A DNA stretch of 64,000 nucleotides from Agrobacterium cucumeris (GTDB lineage: Bacteria > Pseudomonadota > Alphaproteobacteria > Rhizobiales > Rhizobiaceae), in the NCBI RefSeq assembly GCF_030036535.1, contig NZ_CP080388.1, forward strand, positions 558,001 through 622,000, in the 5' to 3' direction. Within the stretch, counting starts at the first letter, position 1. The number at the start of each line of letters is the position of its first letter. Under the pieces are notes generated by a model. The model had not been told where the DNA came from. It saw nothing but the letters and a program-made list of their open reading frames with translations, and searched no databases. Both the position numbers and the translations under genes were made by a program. Below are positions 8,990-19,200 of this stretch, one piece after another.

Positions 8990-10011
8990 GCGGAATGACC
9001 ACACGACGTGCACTTGCCTGGGCGCATGGATGCGTCGCGGTGCAGTCGCTCGGCGGTATGCTTGGTCCGGTATTGTTCCTGCTGCCTGACGGGCGGCAGG
9101 TCAGCCCACTGCATGTCGCACCCTGGGGCAATGAGGCTGAGCGCGAGAAACTGCCGGAAATCCTGCAGGAGCTTCGCGGCGAATGGCCTTGCGTTCCCTT
9201 CGGCAGCGACGCGGGCAGAAGGCTCCCACCAGGCTGGTCCGCAACGGGCGAGAGTTTCGACGGCGCGGGCGTGCCGCATGGTTACAGCTCGAATGCCCAT
9301 TGGACCTGGAACAATTGCGACGAGCGACAGATCGCAATGGAATGCCGCTATCCCGACCTTCATCCGATCCGCTTGCTTCGCCGGAGGATCATTCCGGATC
9401 AAAGCGCGGCTGCCATCGACATCATCCTGGAGATCGAGGTTCGGCACCCTTGCCGCCTTCCGATTGGCCTGCACCCGACCTTCCGGCTGTCGCCGCGGCC
9501 AGGGTCCGTCATTATCGAGCCCGGCGCCTGCGATCAGGTCTGGAGTTTCCCCGGAGATGTCGAACCGGGTGCTGCGCTGTTTGCACCCGACCGGCAATGG
9601 CCCTCGCTCGGCACGGTCGAGACGCGCGGCGGTTCGACGGTCGATGCAGCGAAAGTACCCCTTGCCGAAAACACCGAGGACCTTCTACAGCTTTCCGGCA
9701 TCGATGGCAGGCTGGCGCTTCACTATCGCGACGAGGGTTTTCGCGCACGGCTCACGTGGCAGAAGGAGCACTTTCCCAGCCTCCTCCTCTGGTACAGCAA
9801 TCGCGGACGCAAGGCCTATCCCTGGAATGGACGGCACCTGGCGCTTGGTGTCGAGCCGGTTGCTTCCGCCTTCGACCTCGGCCCTGCGGTATCAAACGCT
9901 GCCAACCCGCTGGCATCATCCGGCATAGCGACTGCAATCGCATTCGAGCCAGACCGGACCTTCACCACCCGCTACCGGCTTGCAGTCGAAGCTGCTTCGC
10001 AGACCAGCTAG
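8986..10011 (+). CDS. Aldose 1-epimerase (mutarotase)-like protein
   Basis: A 341-residue protein whose ATG overlaps the lactonase stop (ATGA). The pattern of beta-rich segments, VPHGYSSNAHWTW, GLHPTFRLSPRPG and the C-terminal LGVEPVASAFD resembles the galactose mutarotase-like fold, often found beside sugar-acid operons. I do not recognise a canonical GalM catalytic His/Glu pair, so the specific reaction is unproven. It is the last gene of the plus-strand operon. The 145 bp before the convergent superoxide dismutase gene show no clear terminator. Confidence 0.62.
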   Translation: MSGMTTRRALAWAHGCVAVQSLGGMLGPVLFLLPDGRQVSPLHVAPWGNEAEREKLPEILQELRGEWPCVPFGSDAGRRLPPGWSATGESFDGAGVPHGYSSNAHWTWNNCDERQIAMECRYPDLHPIRLLRRRIIPDQSAAAIDIILEIEVRHPCRLPIGLHPTFRLSPRPGSVIIEPGACDQVWSFPGDVEPGAALFAPDRQWPSLGTVETRGGSTVDAAKVPLAENTEDLLQLSGIDGRLALHYRDEGFRARLTWQKEHFPSLLLWYSNRGRKAYPWNGRHLALGVEPVASAFDLGPAVSNAANPLASSGIATAIAFEPDRTFTTRYRLAVEAASQTS

Positions 10012-10156
10012 GAAGCACGGGTATTCACCAGGAACGAACGGAAGAACTGCATATCCTGATCGAAGCGCTGTGCAGAAAAACATATTGATAGAAAAATGAA
10101 ATCGGCGCAGGAATTGCAGCGCCGAGTTTTCACCGTGGATTTCGCACCAGCGATCT

Positions 10157-10852
10157 TCAGGCGTTGATACGCTCTTCAACGACCTTCCAGTTGATCAACC
10201 TGTCGAGAACCGCGCGGATATGTTCGGCTTTGCGATTTTCATAATCCAGGTAATAGGCGTGTTCCCAGATATCGATGCCGAGATAGGCGGGACGGCCGAC
10301 GGCGACGGGATTGTTGCCGTCTTCATATCCGATCAGGGCGAGCTTGTTGTCATCGTCGCGTGTAAGCCAGACCCAGCCGGTTCCAAACACCGTATCCGAC
10401 ACATCAACGGCGCGTTTGGTAAAGCCGTCATAGCCGCCGAAGGTCTCGTCAATAGAAGCTGCAAGATTGCCTGTCGGCCGGTTTGAGCCACCGGGAACGA
10501 ACTGATCCCAATAAGCAACGTGGTTCCAGGCCTGCGCGGCATTGTTGAAAATCTTGACATCATCCGCGCCTTTCGATTTGGCGGCTGCCTTGACGATCTC
10601 GATCAGGTCCATATCCGCATAACGGCTGCCAGCTGCCAGTGTGTTGAGCTTGTCGAAATAGGCCTTGTGGTGTTTGCCGTAATGCAGGCCAACCGTTTTT
10701 GCCGAAATGACCGGCGCGAGATCAGCTTCCGCAAATGGAAGGGCCGGTTGCTTCAAAGGCAAGGCTGCGCGGGCGATGTGAGGGAGCGGAAAGACTGTTG
10801 CGGCAGCTGCCGCCGCGCCTGTTACGAGAATGGTGCGTCGGGTTATGGTCAT
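10157..10852 (-). CDS. Periplasmic iron-type superoxide dismutase (Tat signal)
   Basis: A 231-residue Fe/Mn superoxide dismutase. Metal ligands are His57 (LHYGKHH), His111 (WNHVAYW), Asp194 and His198 (LGIDIWEHAYYLDY). Gln107 in NNAAQAWNH is the position that marks iron-type rather than manganese-type enzymes. The first 30 residues, TRRTILVTGAAAAAATVFPLPHIARA, resemble a Tat signal peptide, so the enzyme is probably exported folded with its metal. AAGGAGG precedes the ATG. It would remove superoxide outside the cytoplasm, for example during host oxidative bursts. Confidence 0.9.
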   Translation of the reverse strand: MTITRRTILVTGAAAAAATVFPLPHIARAALPLKQPALPFAEADLAPVISAKTVGLHYGKHHKAYFDKLNTLAAGSRYADMDLIEIVKAAAKSKGADDVKIFNNAAQAWNHVAYWDQFVPGGSNRPTGNLAASIDETFGGYDGFTKRAVDVSDTVFGTGWVWLTRDDDNKLALIGYEDGNNPVAVGRPAYLGIDIWEHAYYLDYENRKAEHIRAVLDRLINWKVVEERINA

Positions 10853-11035
10853 GACGTCCTCCTTTAAATGTCTACCAGTGGATAATCCGCGAAAGCGGCG
10901 CTGGTTTCCTCCGGCTGACAGAAAACCGATGAAGAACGGCGGCGATGTAAAGAAGATGCAATGTCGCCATGACCCGGACGCCCGGGGAAATTCGCGAGAT
11001 TGAGGCTGTGGCGCCGTAAAAGGGGGCGCTATAGT

Positions 11036-13063
11036 TCAGGAAAGAATTCTGGCGATCTCTCGCTCTAACTGTTCCTGCGTGTAGGGTTTTCCCAGTCTTG
11101 GAAGACCCATTTCGGTCCCTGCCGGCAAATCCGCATAACCCGTCGCAACCAGGATCGGCAGGGCTGGGCGCAATTCGCGTGCGGCCTTTGCGAGTTGAGA
11201 TCCATTCATGCCTGGCATCGAAAAGTCAGTAATCATCAGGTCAATGGCTGGCTCATTTTTTATGATATCCAGCGCCTGTTGCCCCGAATTTGCTTCGAGC
11301 ACGCGATGTCCGAGATCTTCGAGCATGTCGACGGAACTCATGGCGATCAAGGCATCATCGTCAACCAGCAGGATTATCGCTGGCCCGCGCGGCAGTTCAT
11401 CTGACGGGTCGGGCATCGATACTTGACGGCGCACTTCTGTGGTCACCGGAAGCCAGAGCTCGGCCAATGTGCCCTCGCCCAGTGTGCTGGTGAGTGTCAG
11501 TGCGCCATTGAGCTGGACAGCCAGACCATGGATCATCGACAAGCCCAGCCCCGTCCCCTTGCCCAGTTCTTTGGTGGAAAAAAACGGATCTACGGCACGC
11601 CGAACGGTTTCTTCGTCCATCCCGGATCCGGTGTCCCTTACGCTGAGGCATACATATGCACCCAGAGGAAGCCCCTCGGAAGGTACCACCCTTTCTTCAG
11701 CGCGGACGCTTATCGACAACTGGCCGCCCTCCGGCATGGCGTCGCGCGCATTAACGACAAGGTTGAGCAAAGCAAGTTCGACCTGATTGCCGTCGACCAG
11801 AACCAATGGCAGGCCGCCGGCGATGGCAGTGGTAATCTGAATGGACGAGCCGACGGAGCGTGCCAGCAGTTCCTGCATGTTTGCCACAAGTTCGGAGAGA
11901 TCTGTCGGCTCCACCTCAAGATCCTGCCGGCGTGCAAACGCCAGCAGTCTCTGTGTCAGGGAGGCGCCACGCCGCGCACCCTGAAGCGCGCCATCGATCA
12001 AACGTGTCAGTCTCGGATCATCGGCAGCATGTTTTCTGGCGAGGTCGAGGTTGCCAAGCACGGCCATGAGCAGGTTGTTAAAGTCGTGGGCGACCCCGCC
12101 CGTCAACTGGCCAATCGCCTCAAGTTTCTGCGATTGAAGCAACTTCTGCTCGGTATCCTGCCGCTGGGCTATTTCCGCCTTCAGCGCCTCGGTTCGTTCT
12201 TCGACCCGACGTTCCAGCGTTTCATTCATCGAGCGTAGCGCCGCCTCGGCATGCTTGCGGGATGTGATGTCGGAACCGACACCAATAAGACGCTGGGGCT
12301 TGCCACGCTGATCATGGACAAGACGGCCGCGAACCTCCGCCCAATGCAGGCTTTGGTCCGGCCAGATAACACGATATTCGGAGACGTAGTCTTCGCCTGC
12401 ATCCACGCTGCGTCGAAGACCATCTTCACGGCCTTGCCTGTCATCGGGATGCACGGAGGCTGTAAGCTCGTCGTAAGTCAGCTCCTTGTCTGCACATCGG
12501 CCGAAAATCTGACGAAACTCGGGGGAGGAGCCAAGCTCCCAACTCGAGAGGTCTAGGCTCCATGTGCCTAGATGCCCTGCAAGCAATGCAGTCTTGAGGT
12601 TGAGCTCGCTTTCACGCAATTCGATAATGCGGTTGCGAGCTTCAAGTTGCCGCCGACGGTTCTTGCGTGCCGACTCCACGACGCTGACGAAAGTTGTCGG
12701 GTGGAACGGTCGTTCCAGAAAGGAGACGTTTCCAAGTGCCTGGGCAACTCTTGCGGCAGCAGGGTTTCTCTCCGGCCCCGCTCCTTTGTGCGTCAGGACG
12801 ATGAAAGGGAGATCCGACCAGCTTGGCTGGGACGTCACCCAGGCGTTGATAGGCCCGAGATTGCTGGAGCGAAGGACCTCTTCCACGACGACGACAAAAA
12901 GAGCATTTTCTCCAAGGCACTCGGCCAGGGCCTCAAGGCTTGCCACCGGCTGCGATGAAATACCGCGCTCCTGCAGGATGGATGCTGCGACAACGCTGTC
13001 GCGACCGTTCGGGGCGTAAATGAGGGCGACACTGTCACGATCAGGAATCGGAATTCCCTCCAA
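11036..13063 (-). CDS. Hybrid histidine kinase (pseudo-receiver, PAS, kinase, receiver)
   Basis: About 675 residues. An N-terminal receiver-like domain has VVVVEEVL where a phosphoacceptor Asp would sit. A PAS/PAC domain follows (YRVIWPDQSLHW ... GVGSDIT). The kinase core has HDFNNLLMAVLGNL (phospho-His), NARDAMP, DTGSGM and GTGLGLSM. The C-terminal receiver has VDDD, TDFSMPGMNG and LGKP. The start is uncertain: TTG at 13063, GTG at 13117, or an ATT at 13048 lying seven bases after GGAGGG. All overlap the end of the kaiC-like gene, so the two are coupled. It has no membrane segment and is therefore a cytosolic sensor. Confidence 0.87.
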   Translation of the reverse strand: MEGIPIPDRDSVALIYAPNGRDSVVAASILQERGISSQPVASLEALAECLGENALFVVVVEEVLRSSNLGPINAWVTSQPSWSDLPFIVLTHKGAGPERNPAAARVAQALGNVSFLERPFHPTTFVSVVESARKNRRRQLEARNRIIELRESELNLKTALLAGHLGTWSLDLSSWELGSSPEFRQIFGRCADKELTYDELTASVHPDDRQGREDGLRRSVDAGEDYVSEYRVIWPDQSLHWAEVRGRLVHDQRGKPQRLIGVGSDITSRKHAEAALRSMNETLERRVEERTEALKAEIAQRQDTEQKLLQSQKLEAIGQLTGGVAHDFNNLLMAVLGNLDLARKHAADDPRLTRLIDGALQGARRGASLTQRLLAFARRQDLEVEPTDLSELVANMQELLARSVGSSIQITTAIAGGLPLVLVDGNQVELALLNLVVNARDAMPEGGQLSISVRAEERVVPSEGLPLGAYVCLSVRDTGSGMDEETVRRAVDPFFSTKELGKGTGLGLSMIHGLAVQLNGALTLTSTLGEGTLAELWLPVTTEVRRQVSMPDPSDELPRGPAIILLVDDDALIAMSSVDMLEDLGHRVLEANSGQQALDIIKNEPAIDLMITDFSMPGMNGSQLAKAARELRPALPILVATGYADLPAGTEMGLPRLGKPYTQEQLEREIARILS

Positions 13064-14564
13064 TGTCGAGCATGTTTTTCTGTTCGCCGACAAAATGGGG
13101 TATGCCGCGCAAGACACCCTTGAAGCCCGCGAGTGGATCGCCGAGTACCAGACCGCACTCGCCGATATTGTATTCCCGAATTGTCGTTTCGTGTCTTCCA
13201 GTGCGCTTCTTGACGACCGACACGGCGCGGCGCACCTTTCCCATGGCCTCGAAGTAACGCAGCAGGACGACGCTGTCGGCGAGATAGGTGACGTCGACAG
13301 GCGATTTCATATCGCCGAAAAGGCCATGCTGGGAAACAGTGAGAAACGTGTTGGCGCCCTGCCTGTTGAGATATTGCAGCAATTCATGGATATGCAGAAT
13401 GAGTGCATTTTCTTGCGGCATCGCGGCCTGGTAGCCGTTAATACTGTCGATTACGATCGTCTTGGCTTGGGCAATATCGACACGCTCCCGCACCCTATGA
13501 GCAAATTCCCCCGGCGACAGTTCTGCCGCATCGAGTTGCTCAATATGCAGCATGCCGCTTTCACGCATGGCGTCGATATCGATACCGATCCCGCGCATGC
13601 GATTTGACAGAAGCCCCAGCTCTTCGTCGAAGCCGAAAAACGCTGCCTTTTCTCCACGGGCGATCGCTGCTGCGACAAACTGCATGGTAAAGATCGTTTT
13701 ACCGGTTCCGGCAGGTCCAAGCACAAGCGTGCTGGAGCCCTGCTCGATCCCACCACCCAGCAATGCATCGAGTTCCGCAATTCCGCTGCGGGCCTGATGG
13801 CGGTCGTAGGTTGTGAAATGCTCATTGGCACGCAACCGCGGAAACACCGCCACGCCGCCTGTCCTGATGGTGAAATCGTGATAGCCACCTCTGTAGGCCT
13901 GGCCGCGGTATTTGACGATCCTCAACCGACGGCGCTCTGCCCCATAGTCGGGAGCCAGTTCCTCAAGATGAATAACACCGTGAACAACGCTGTGAACGGT
14001 CTTGTCGAGAACATCGGCCGTCAGGTCGTCAAGCAGCAGGACCGTGGCCCCCTGACGCGCGAAGTAATGCTTCAGGGCGAGAATCTGCCGACGATAGCGC
14101 AGCGAACTCTGCGCCAACAGCCGTATTTCCGAAAGGCTGTCGAGCACGACACGCGCGGGTTTGACCCGCTCAAATGCTTCGAATATCAGCTTTGTCGTCT
14201 CGCCAAGCTCAAGATCAGCCGAGTAAAGAAGGCTCTGCTGGTGTTCCGCGTCAAGCAGGCTTTCCGGCGGCACAAGTTCAAAGACGTCGATTAAACCGGG
14301 GATTTCCATTCCATGCGAGTTCGCCCCTTCTCGCAGTTCTGTATCGGTCTCGGACAGGGTTATATAGAGACCCCGTTCTCCGTCCTCTGCGCCATCGCGC
14401 AGGAACTGCAGGGCAATCGTTGTCTTTCCAGTTCCGGGATTGCCTTCAAGAAGAAACACGTGACCTTTGGACAGGCCTCCTCCGAGAATGTCATCCAACC
14501 CGGAGACACCCGTTCTTGCCTTTAAAGCTCCTACCATCTCCACCCCTTCGACCATCTGCTCCAT
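13041..14564 (-). CDS. KaiC-like double-domain RecA-family ATPase
   Basis: This 507-residue protein has two KaiC domains, each with Walker A: GNPGTGKTT (41-49) and GPAGTGKT in the second half. Acidic catalytic stretches SETDTE and FDEELG are present. At the second-domain site where cyanobacterial KaiC is phosphorylated on adjacent Ser/Thr, I read VTYLADS, so clock-type autophosphorylation may differ. No kaiA or kaiB is present. Alphaproteobacterial KaiC homologues commonly pair with PAS histidine kinases, as here, and are thought to act in light, redox or stress signalling. Its end overlaps the kinase gene. Confidence 0.9.
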   Translation of the reverse strand: MEQMVEGVEMVGALKARTGVSGLDDILGGGLSKGHVFLLEGNPGTGKTTIALQFLRDGAEDGERGLYITLSETDTELREGANSHGMEIPGLIDVFELVPPESLLDAEHQQSLLYSADLELGETTKLIFEAFERVKPARVVLDSLSEIRLLAQSSLRYRRQILALKHYFARQGATVLLLDDLTADVLDKTVHSVVHGVIHLEELAPDYGAERRRLRIVKYRGQAYRGGYHDFTIRTGGVAVFPRLRANEHFTTYDRHQARSGIAELDALLGGGIEQGSSTLVLGPAGTGKTIFTMQFVAAAIARGEKAAFFGFDEELGLLSNRMRGIGIDIDAMRESGMLHIEQLDAAELSPGEFAHRVRERVDIAQAKTIVIDSINGYQAAMPQENALILHIHELLQYLNRQGANTFLTVSQHGLFGDMKSPVDVTYLADSVVLLRYFEAMGKVRRAVSVVKKRTGRHETTIREYNIGECGLVLGDPLAGFKGVLRGIPHFVGEQKNMLDIGGNSDS

Positions 14565-14652
14565 TTGGCACTAGGCCCATCCGGCAGTTGCCCGCAATTC
14601 AATTTGACACGTATATTCCCCTAAACGTCTTGGCCCCCCGGGTGGTTTCATT

Positions 14653-14952
14653 CTAATCATCACTCGCCTGTGTTGTCGACGTATCGATGACCGGGCATCC
14701 AGGACAAAGCTTGCATGTGCCGGCGGGCTCGCCGACCAGCCGACAATGCGACAGGCGAAGCCCTGACAGGTGACGGAACAGGTAAAGCCTGCTGAGTGCG
14801 GGGGCTTCGAGCTGCCGGTCAAGCCGGCTCCAAGCCATCTTGCGAGAATGTCGTGCGGGCTGGCGCGAAGGGTGTTCTGCTCCGTGAGCCAGCGCCATAC
14901 GGATCTTACGTTCGAGGACTTCAGGCGAGAAACTGTTCGTTATCTTGCTCAT
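14653..14952 (-). pseudogene. Decayed IS3-type transposase OrfA fragment
   Basis: A 99-codon frame. Its first about 30 residues, starting MSKITNSFSPEVLERK and then IRMALAHGAEHPS, closely resemble the N-terminus of IS3-family OrfA proteins (pattern xKxTNxFSPEVRERAVRM). The resemblance stops abruptly, and the rest (ending in the Cys-rich CKLCPGCPV) is unrelated and of unknown origin. No OrfB, terminal inverted repeats or target duplication are recognisable. I read it as an insertion remnant joined to other sequence. Bases 14953-15097 hold nothing I recognise. Confidence 0.5.
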
Positions 14953-15097
14953 ATCGGCTCAGCCGGAGCGGCTAAAAACGAAACTCCATGCAAACCGTTT
15001 CCGCCGCTTATGAGGTACAGCAATTTCTCACAACACTTAGTGGAATATTCTGTCCACAAATGCACCAGAATTTATCCGGCGCGAAGCATTGCTATGC

Positions 15098-15643
15098 TCA
15101 AGAACGCATCAACAAAAGGGCTCTCTCGGATGCGGCGGAAAAGCCGCCCAGCGGGATCCGAAAAGGATGCTCCTTCGAGTCCGGCACCGTGCCCAGGATG
15201 TTGAGAGCCGCCCCGGCGCGCATTGCCTTAACAAGAGCCGCACTCAATGTGAACTCGACAATGCAACCTATAGGCTGGCAGGTGTGGAAGGGCAGTGGCA
15301 CATCGCCTACCGCTCCCTCATCAATCTGGATTCTGACGCCCTGTGTCAAAATCAACCCAAATGGCAGGACCATCGTACCACTTACCGTGCCTTCATTCTG
15401 AGGCCGGATGTTGATCAGCAGCAGGCGTCGCCCGTCGCTTTGAGTCTGCTCCTGTGAAATTATGCAGTCACTGGCGTTCCCGATCACCTGGCACTCGACG
15501 ATCCAGTCGCGAAAAACCTCACGGACGGAGGTCGCTCCTCCTGGTAACGTATGTGACGTCGGTGTCTGGGCGTGCGAAAAAGTGGCGCCCGCCAAGACAA
15601 GGAAAGCTCCGATGCTCGCGGTAATTTTCATGACTGTTTTCAT
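15098..15643 (-). CDS. Invasion-associated locus B (IalB) family protein
   Basis: A 181-residue secreted protein with a signal peptide (residues 1-25, ending TFSHA). The IalB pattern is clear: REVFRDWIVECQV ... DCIISQEQ, a central TMVLPFGLILTQGVRIQID block, then FHTCQPIGCIVEF. Two pairs of cysteines would form periplasmic disulphides. Bartonella IalB is linked to erythrocyte invasion; in rhizobia the role is unknown. It follows a second IalB gene by 69 bp and sits downstream of the adhesin on the same strand. Confidence 0.85.
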   Translation of the reverse strand: MKTVMKITASIGAFLVLAGATFSHAQTPTSHTLPGGATSVREVFRDWIVECQVIGNASDCIISQEQTQSDGRRLLLINIRPQNEGTVSGTMVLPFGLILTQGVRIQIDEGAVGDVPLPFHTCQPIGCIVEFTLSAALVKAMRAGAALNILGTVPDSKEHPFRIPLGGFSAASERALLLMRS

Positions 15644-15712
15644 ATAAGCACAACGATCTCTGACAGGTTCAAATGGAAGATTGTGTCCGCAACGCGCTTC
15701 ATCGGGGCGCGA

Positions 15713-16276
15713 CTACTCGATAGCGGCCAAAGCGGCAACAAGCCCCGCCAATGGCGCCTTTAAACTGACATTACCCATGGCGGCGGATGAATAGCTGACC
15801 GCTATCGTGGCCTTTTGGCGGATTTGCTCACGCATCATCGCCCCTACCGGCAAAAAGGCCGTACAGACGGATACATCGCAGGCTTGGATTTTGATGCTGA
15901 CCGGCTTTTGGCGCCCGGGCACGTTTAAGACAATCATCCTGTCTCCGTCCGGATCCGGACGTGTCCGCAGTATCATGACAGGCTGGCCCCCGTCTGTGGC
16001 AGCCAGGGACCAGCTGAAGGCAACCTTTCCCTCCCCGTCCACGATAGACTGGGTCACATTGCAGATTTTTTTCATCGAAACGAGGTTTTCGTCACAGATC
16101 AGCTCCCAGTTCTCAAATGGGCGAACGACCCGCTGATAGTTGCCAAGTACGGATCCTGCCGGCACCACCACGTCGGAGGGCTTCAACCGAAACGGCGAAC
16201 CGTCCTCCGCGGCAGCAATTGCGCCATCAAAGGCAGACACGATCGAAATCAACAGCATTGTGTAAAAGAGACGCAT
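15713..16276 (-). CDS. IalB-family protein, second copy
   Basis: A 187-residue exported protein with a signal peptide (residues 1-22). It shares the IalB layout: FENWELICDENL ... KICNVTQ, MIVLNVPGRQKPVSIKIQACDVSVCTAFLPVG, and a C-terminal APLAGLVAALAAI. Four cysteines are arranged as in the neighbouring copy, but overall similarity is low, so the pair is old or independently recruited. Its start lies only 10 bp after the adhesin stop codon, indicating co-transcription with the trimeric autotransporter. Confidence 0.8.
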   Translation of the reverse strand: MRLFYTMLLISIVSAFDGAIAAAEDGSPFRLKPSDVVVPAGSVLGNYQRVVRPFENWELICDENLVSMKKICNVTQSIVDGEGKVAFSWSLAATDGGQPVMILRTRPDPDGDRMIVLNVPGRQKPVSIKIQACDVSVCTAFLPVGAMMREQIRQKATIAVSYSSAAMGNVSLKAPLAGLVAALAAIE

Positions 16277-16286
16277 AGCCAGCCAA

Positions 16287-19200
16287 CTAGTTGAGAGTAA
16301 AACTCAGGCCGGCGCCCACACCGAAATTCCCTTCGGTCATGACACCGGAAACATTCATCCGCATGTTGCCGGTTTCGCTGGTGTAACCGAGACCGAAAGC
16401 TCCGGCACCGGCTCCGCGCCAGGCGCCTGCACCAACCGCGAGACTAAGCTTGCCGGGCCTGTCGTCAAACCTCAGCGAGGCCGCCGCCAGTCCGATTGCC
16501 GCAGCTTGCCTTGCCTCCCCACGCACCTCGTTTATGCTTGAGCTGAGCCTGTTGAAGCCTTCATTCATATCGCCCGCAAGCGAGCCGACATACTGGTCGG
16601 TGTATTGCATGGAGGTCGTCAGCGTGTTTGACCCGACCTCATCGGCATAAGACTTGCCGGCCACCAGGGTATCAACATTGGATTGATCAACATAGGCACG
16701 GGCCTCCGTCGCACGTTGACGATCTTGCGCTTCCAGCTCCTGCTGGGCCTGTTTCAACTGCCGGACATTCACCCCGTCCTGTTCATCGACACCCATCGCC
16801 ACATTCCTGATCAAGACAGGGGCATTAGGGTCACCGCCAAGCAATGTTACTGAGTTTGCCCGGGAGCCGTTCGGTGTAGCGTCGTAGGTTAGGCTGGCTG
16901 CCTGCGCCTCTGCCAGATCGTCGACGCGGGTGTTGACTGTACCGATATTGTCGCCCAGGGCGGCAAGTGCGCTGCCTGTATTGTTATACAACCTCTGGCC
17001 TTGGGTCGTGCCGTCCGCTCCGATCATGGCAATCTCATAGGCCGGCGTCGTTAATGTGCCATCGGAATTCGTGGTGACACCACCACCGAGCGCATTCGCG
17101 GCAGAGCGTCCAACTTCGGCGATGCGGGCAGCAACAGTTTCGTTGGGTCCGATCCCAACCAGCTGGGACTGGGCGGCGGTAGCGGCAGCCATGGCGCCAT
17201 CAGCCGTCCCCTGCGCATCATTTGTGGCATCGCTGACGACATTCAGCTGCCCGACATTTACGGCATCGGTGTCGCGTGTACCGGCAGCGACATTGCCGAC
17301 ACGGTTGGTCTTGTCATCACCATGGCTAGCGCTGAAAGCTCCCTCACCTGCATCCCACCTAAGGCTTTCATCAGCTAGATTATCAATGCGACTGTTGACG
17401 ACTTCGACATTGCCACGGAGGCTTCCAAGTGCATCGCCAACGTTGCTGAAGATTGTCGGGGACTGCACCGTACCGTCGGGGCTGATGGTCCCAATTCCGT
17501 ATGCCGGTGCCGCAACACTTCCATCGGCATTCAGCACCGCGGCTCCACCAAGTGCTTGCACCAATGCCTCTTTAAGCCCGTCAACTTGTTGAGAGCTTTC
17601 CTCTGTCAGATCAAATGCATCACTCACCCGCTTATTGATCGCTTCCAGTTGCCCGAAATTGACGGCATCGGTGTCAGCGACACCCGCCGCCACGTTGGCA
17701 ATCCTGCTCGTCTTTTCGTTGCCATGCGTGGCGCTGAAGGCGCCTTCGTCATCGCTCCACAGCAGGCTGTCGCCAGCCAGATTGTCGACACGGCTGTTAA
17801 CCGTATCGATATTGCCATCGAGTGCGGAGAGTGCGTCTCCGACATTATTATGCGCTGTCGGATCCTGCTTCGTACCGTCCGGCGTTATCGTGGCAATCCC
17901 GTAGGACGGGGCCGTCACCGTACCGTCGGAATTAACGGCCGCGCCGCCTCCAAGCGCATCGGCAGTCGACTGACCAAGGTCTGCGATACGGCCAACAACG
18001 GTTTCATCGGCGCCAACCCCCGCCAGCTGGGATGAGGCGTTCCCCGCAGCGGCCAGAGCGGCATTAGCCGTGTTTTGTGCAGTCGCCGCCACATCCCGTG
18101 CGGTATCGGCCGTATTCTGTGCAGCCCCTGCCGCGGCCAGAGCGTTATCAGCCACGACCTGCGCCGCATTCGCAGAGGTCTGCGCGGCGCCAGCCGCGGT
18201 TTCTGCGCCCTGTGCCGCCTGCTGGGCAGTGCCCGCAGCCCTCAACGCAGTGTCGGCGGTGCCTTGTGCGGCAGTCGCCGCAATCTGCGCCGCATCTGCA
18301 GCGCTTCGAACGGTGTCCAGCTGCCCCAAATTCACGGCATCGGTCTCAGCGACACCCGCCGTCACATTCGCGATGCGGCTTGTTTTCTCAAGGGCGTGGC
18401 TTGCGCTGAAAGCACCTTCCTCCTCGCTCCAAAGCAGGCTGTCATCGGCAAGATCATCCACGCGTGTGTTGACCGTGTCGATATTGCCGTCGAGTGCAGA
18501 AATTGCATCCCCGACATTGTGATGCACCGTCGGGTCCTGCGCCGTGCCGTCCGCCCCTATCGTGGCAATCTCGTAGGCCGGCGCTGTCACCGTGCCATCC
18601 GAATTCACCGACGAGCCGCCGCCCAGAGCATTGGCGGTCGATTGTCCAACGCCGGCAATGCGGCCAGCAACGGTTTCGTTGGCACCAATCCCTGCGAGCT
18701 GGGAACCGGCGGTGTCGGCCGCAGCCAAAGCAGCATCGGCGGTGCCTTGCGCAGCGTCGGCAGCGGTCTTTGCGCCGTCGGCAGCAGCCCGGGCACCATC
18801 GGCAGCGGTCTTCGCACCGTCGGCCGTCGTCTGGGCAGTACCCGCCGAAGCCAGGGCATTATCGGCTGTACCTTGCGCGGCATCAGCAGCGGTCTTAGCG
18901 CCATCGGCGGCGGCCCGGGCGCCATCGGCAGCGGTCCTCGCACCGTCAGCCGTCGTCTGGGCGGTGCCCGCCGAAGCCAGGGCATTATCGGCTGTACCTT
19001 GCGCAGCATCAGCAGCGGACTTACCGGCATCGGCAGCGGCCCGGGCGCCATCGGCGGCGGTCTTTGCACCGTCGGCCGTGGTCTGGGCGTTGCCCGCCGC
19101 AGTCAGGGCATTATCGGCCGTACCTTGCGCGGCATCAGCAGCGGTCTTTGCACCATCGGCGGCAGCCCGGGCACCATCGGCAGCGGTCTTAGCACCGTCG

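Noticed and set aside
13020..13607. A 195-codon plus-strand frame
   Set aside because: Antisense to the KaiC-like ATPase gene.
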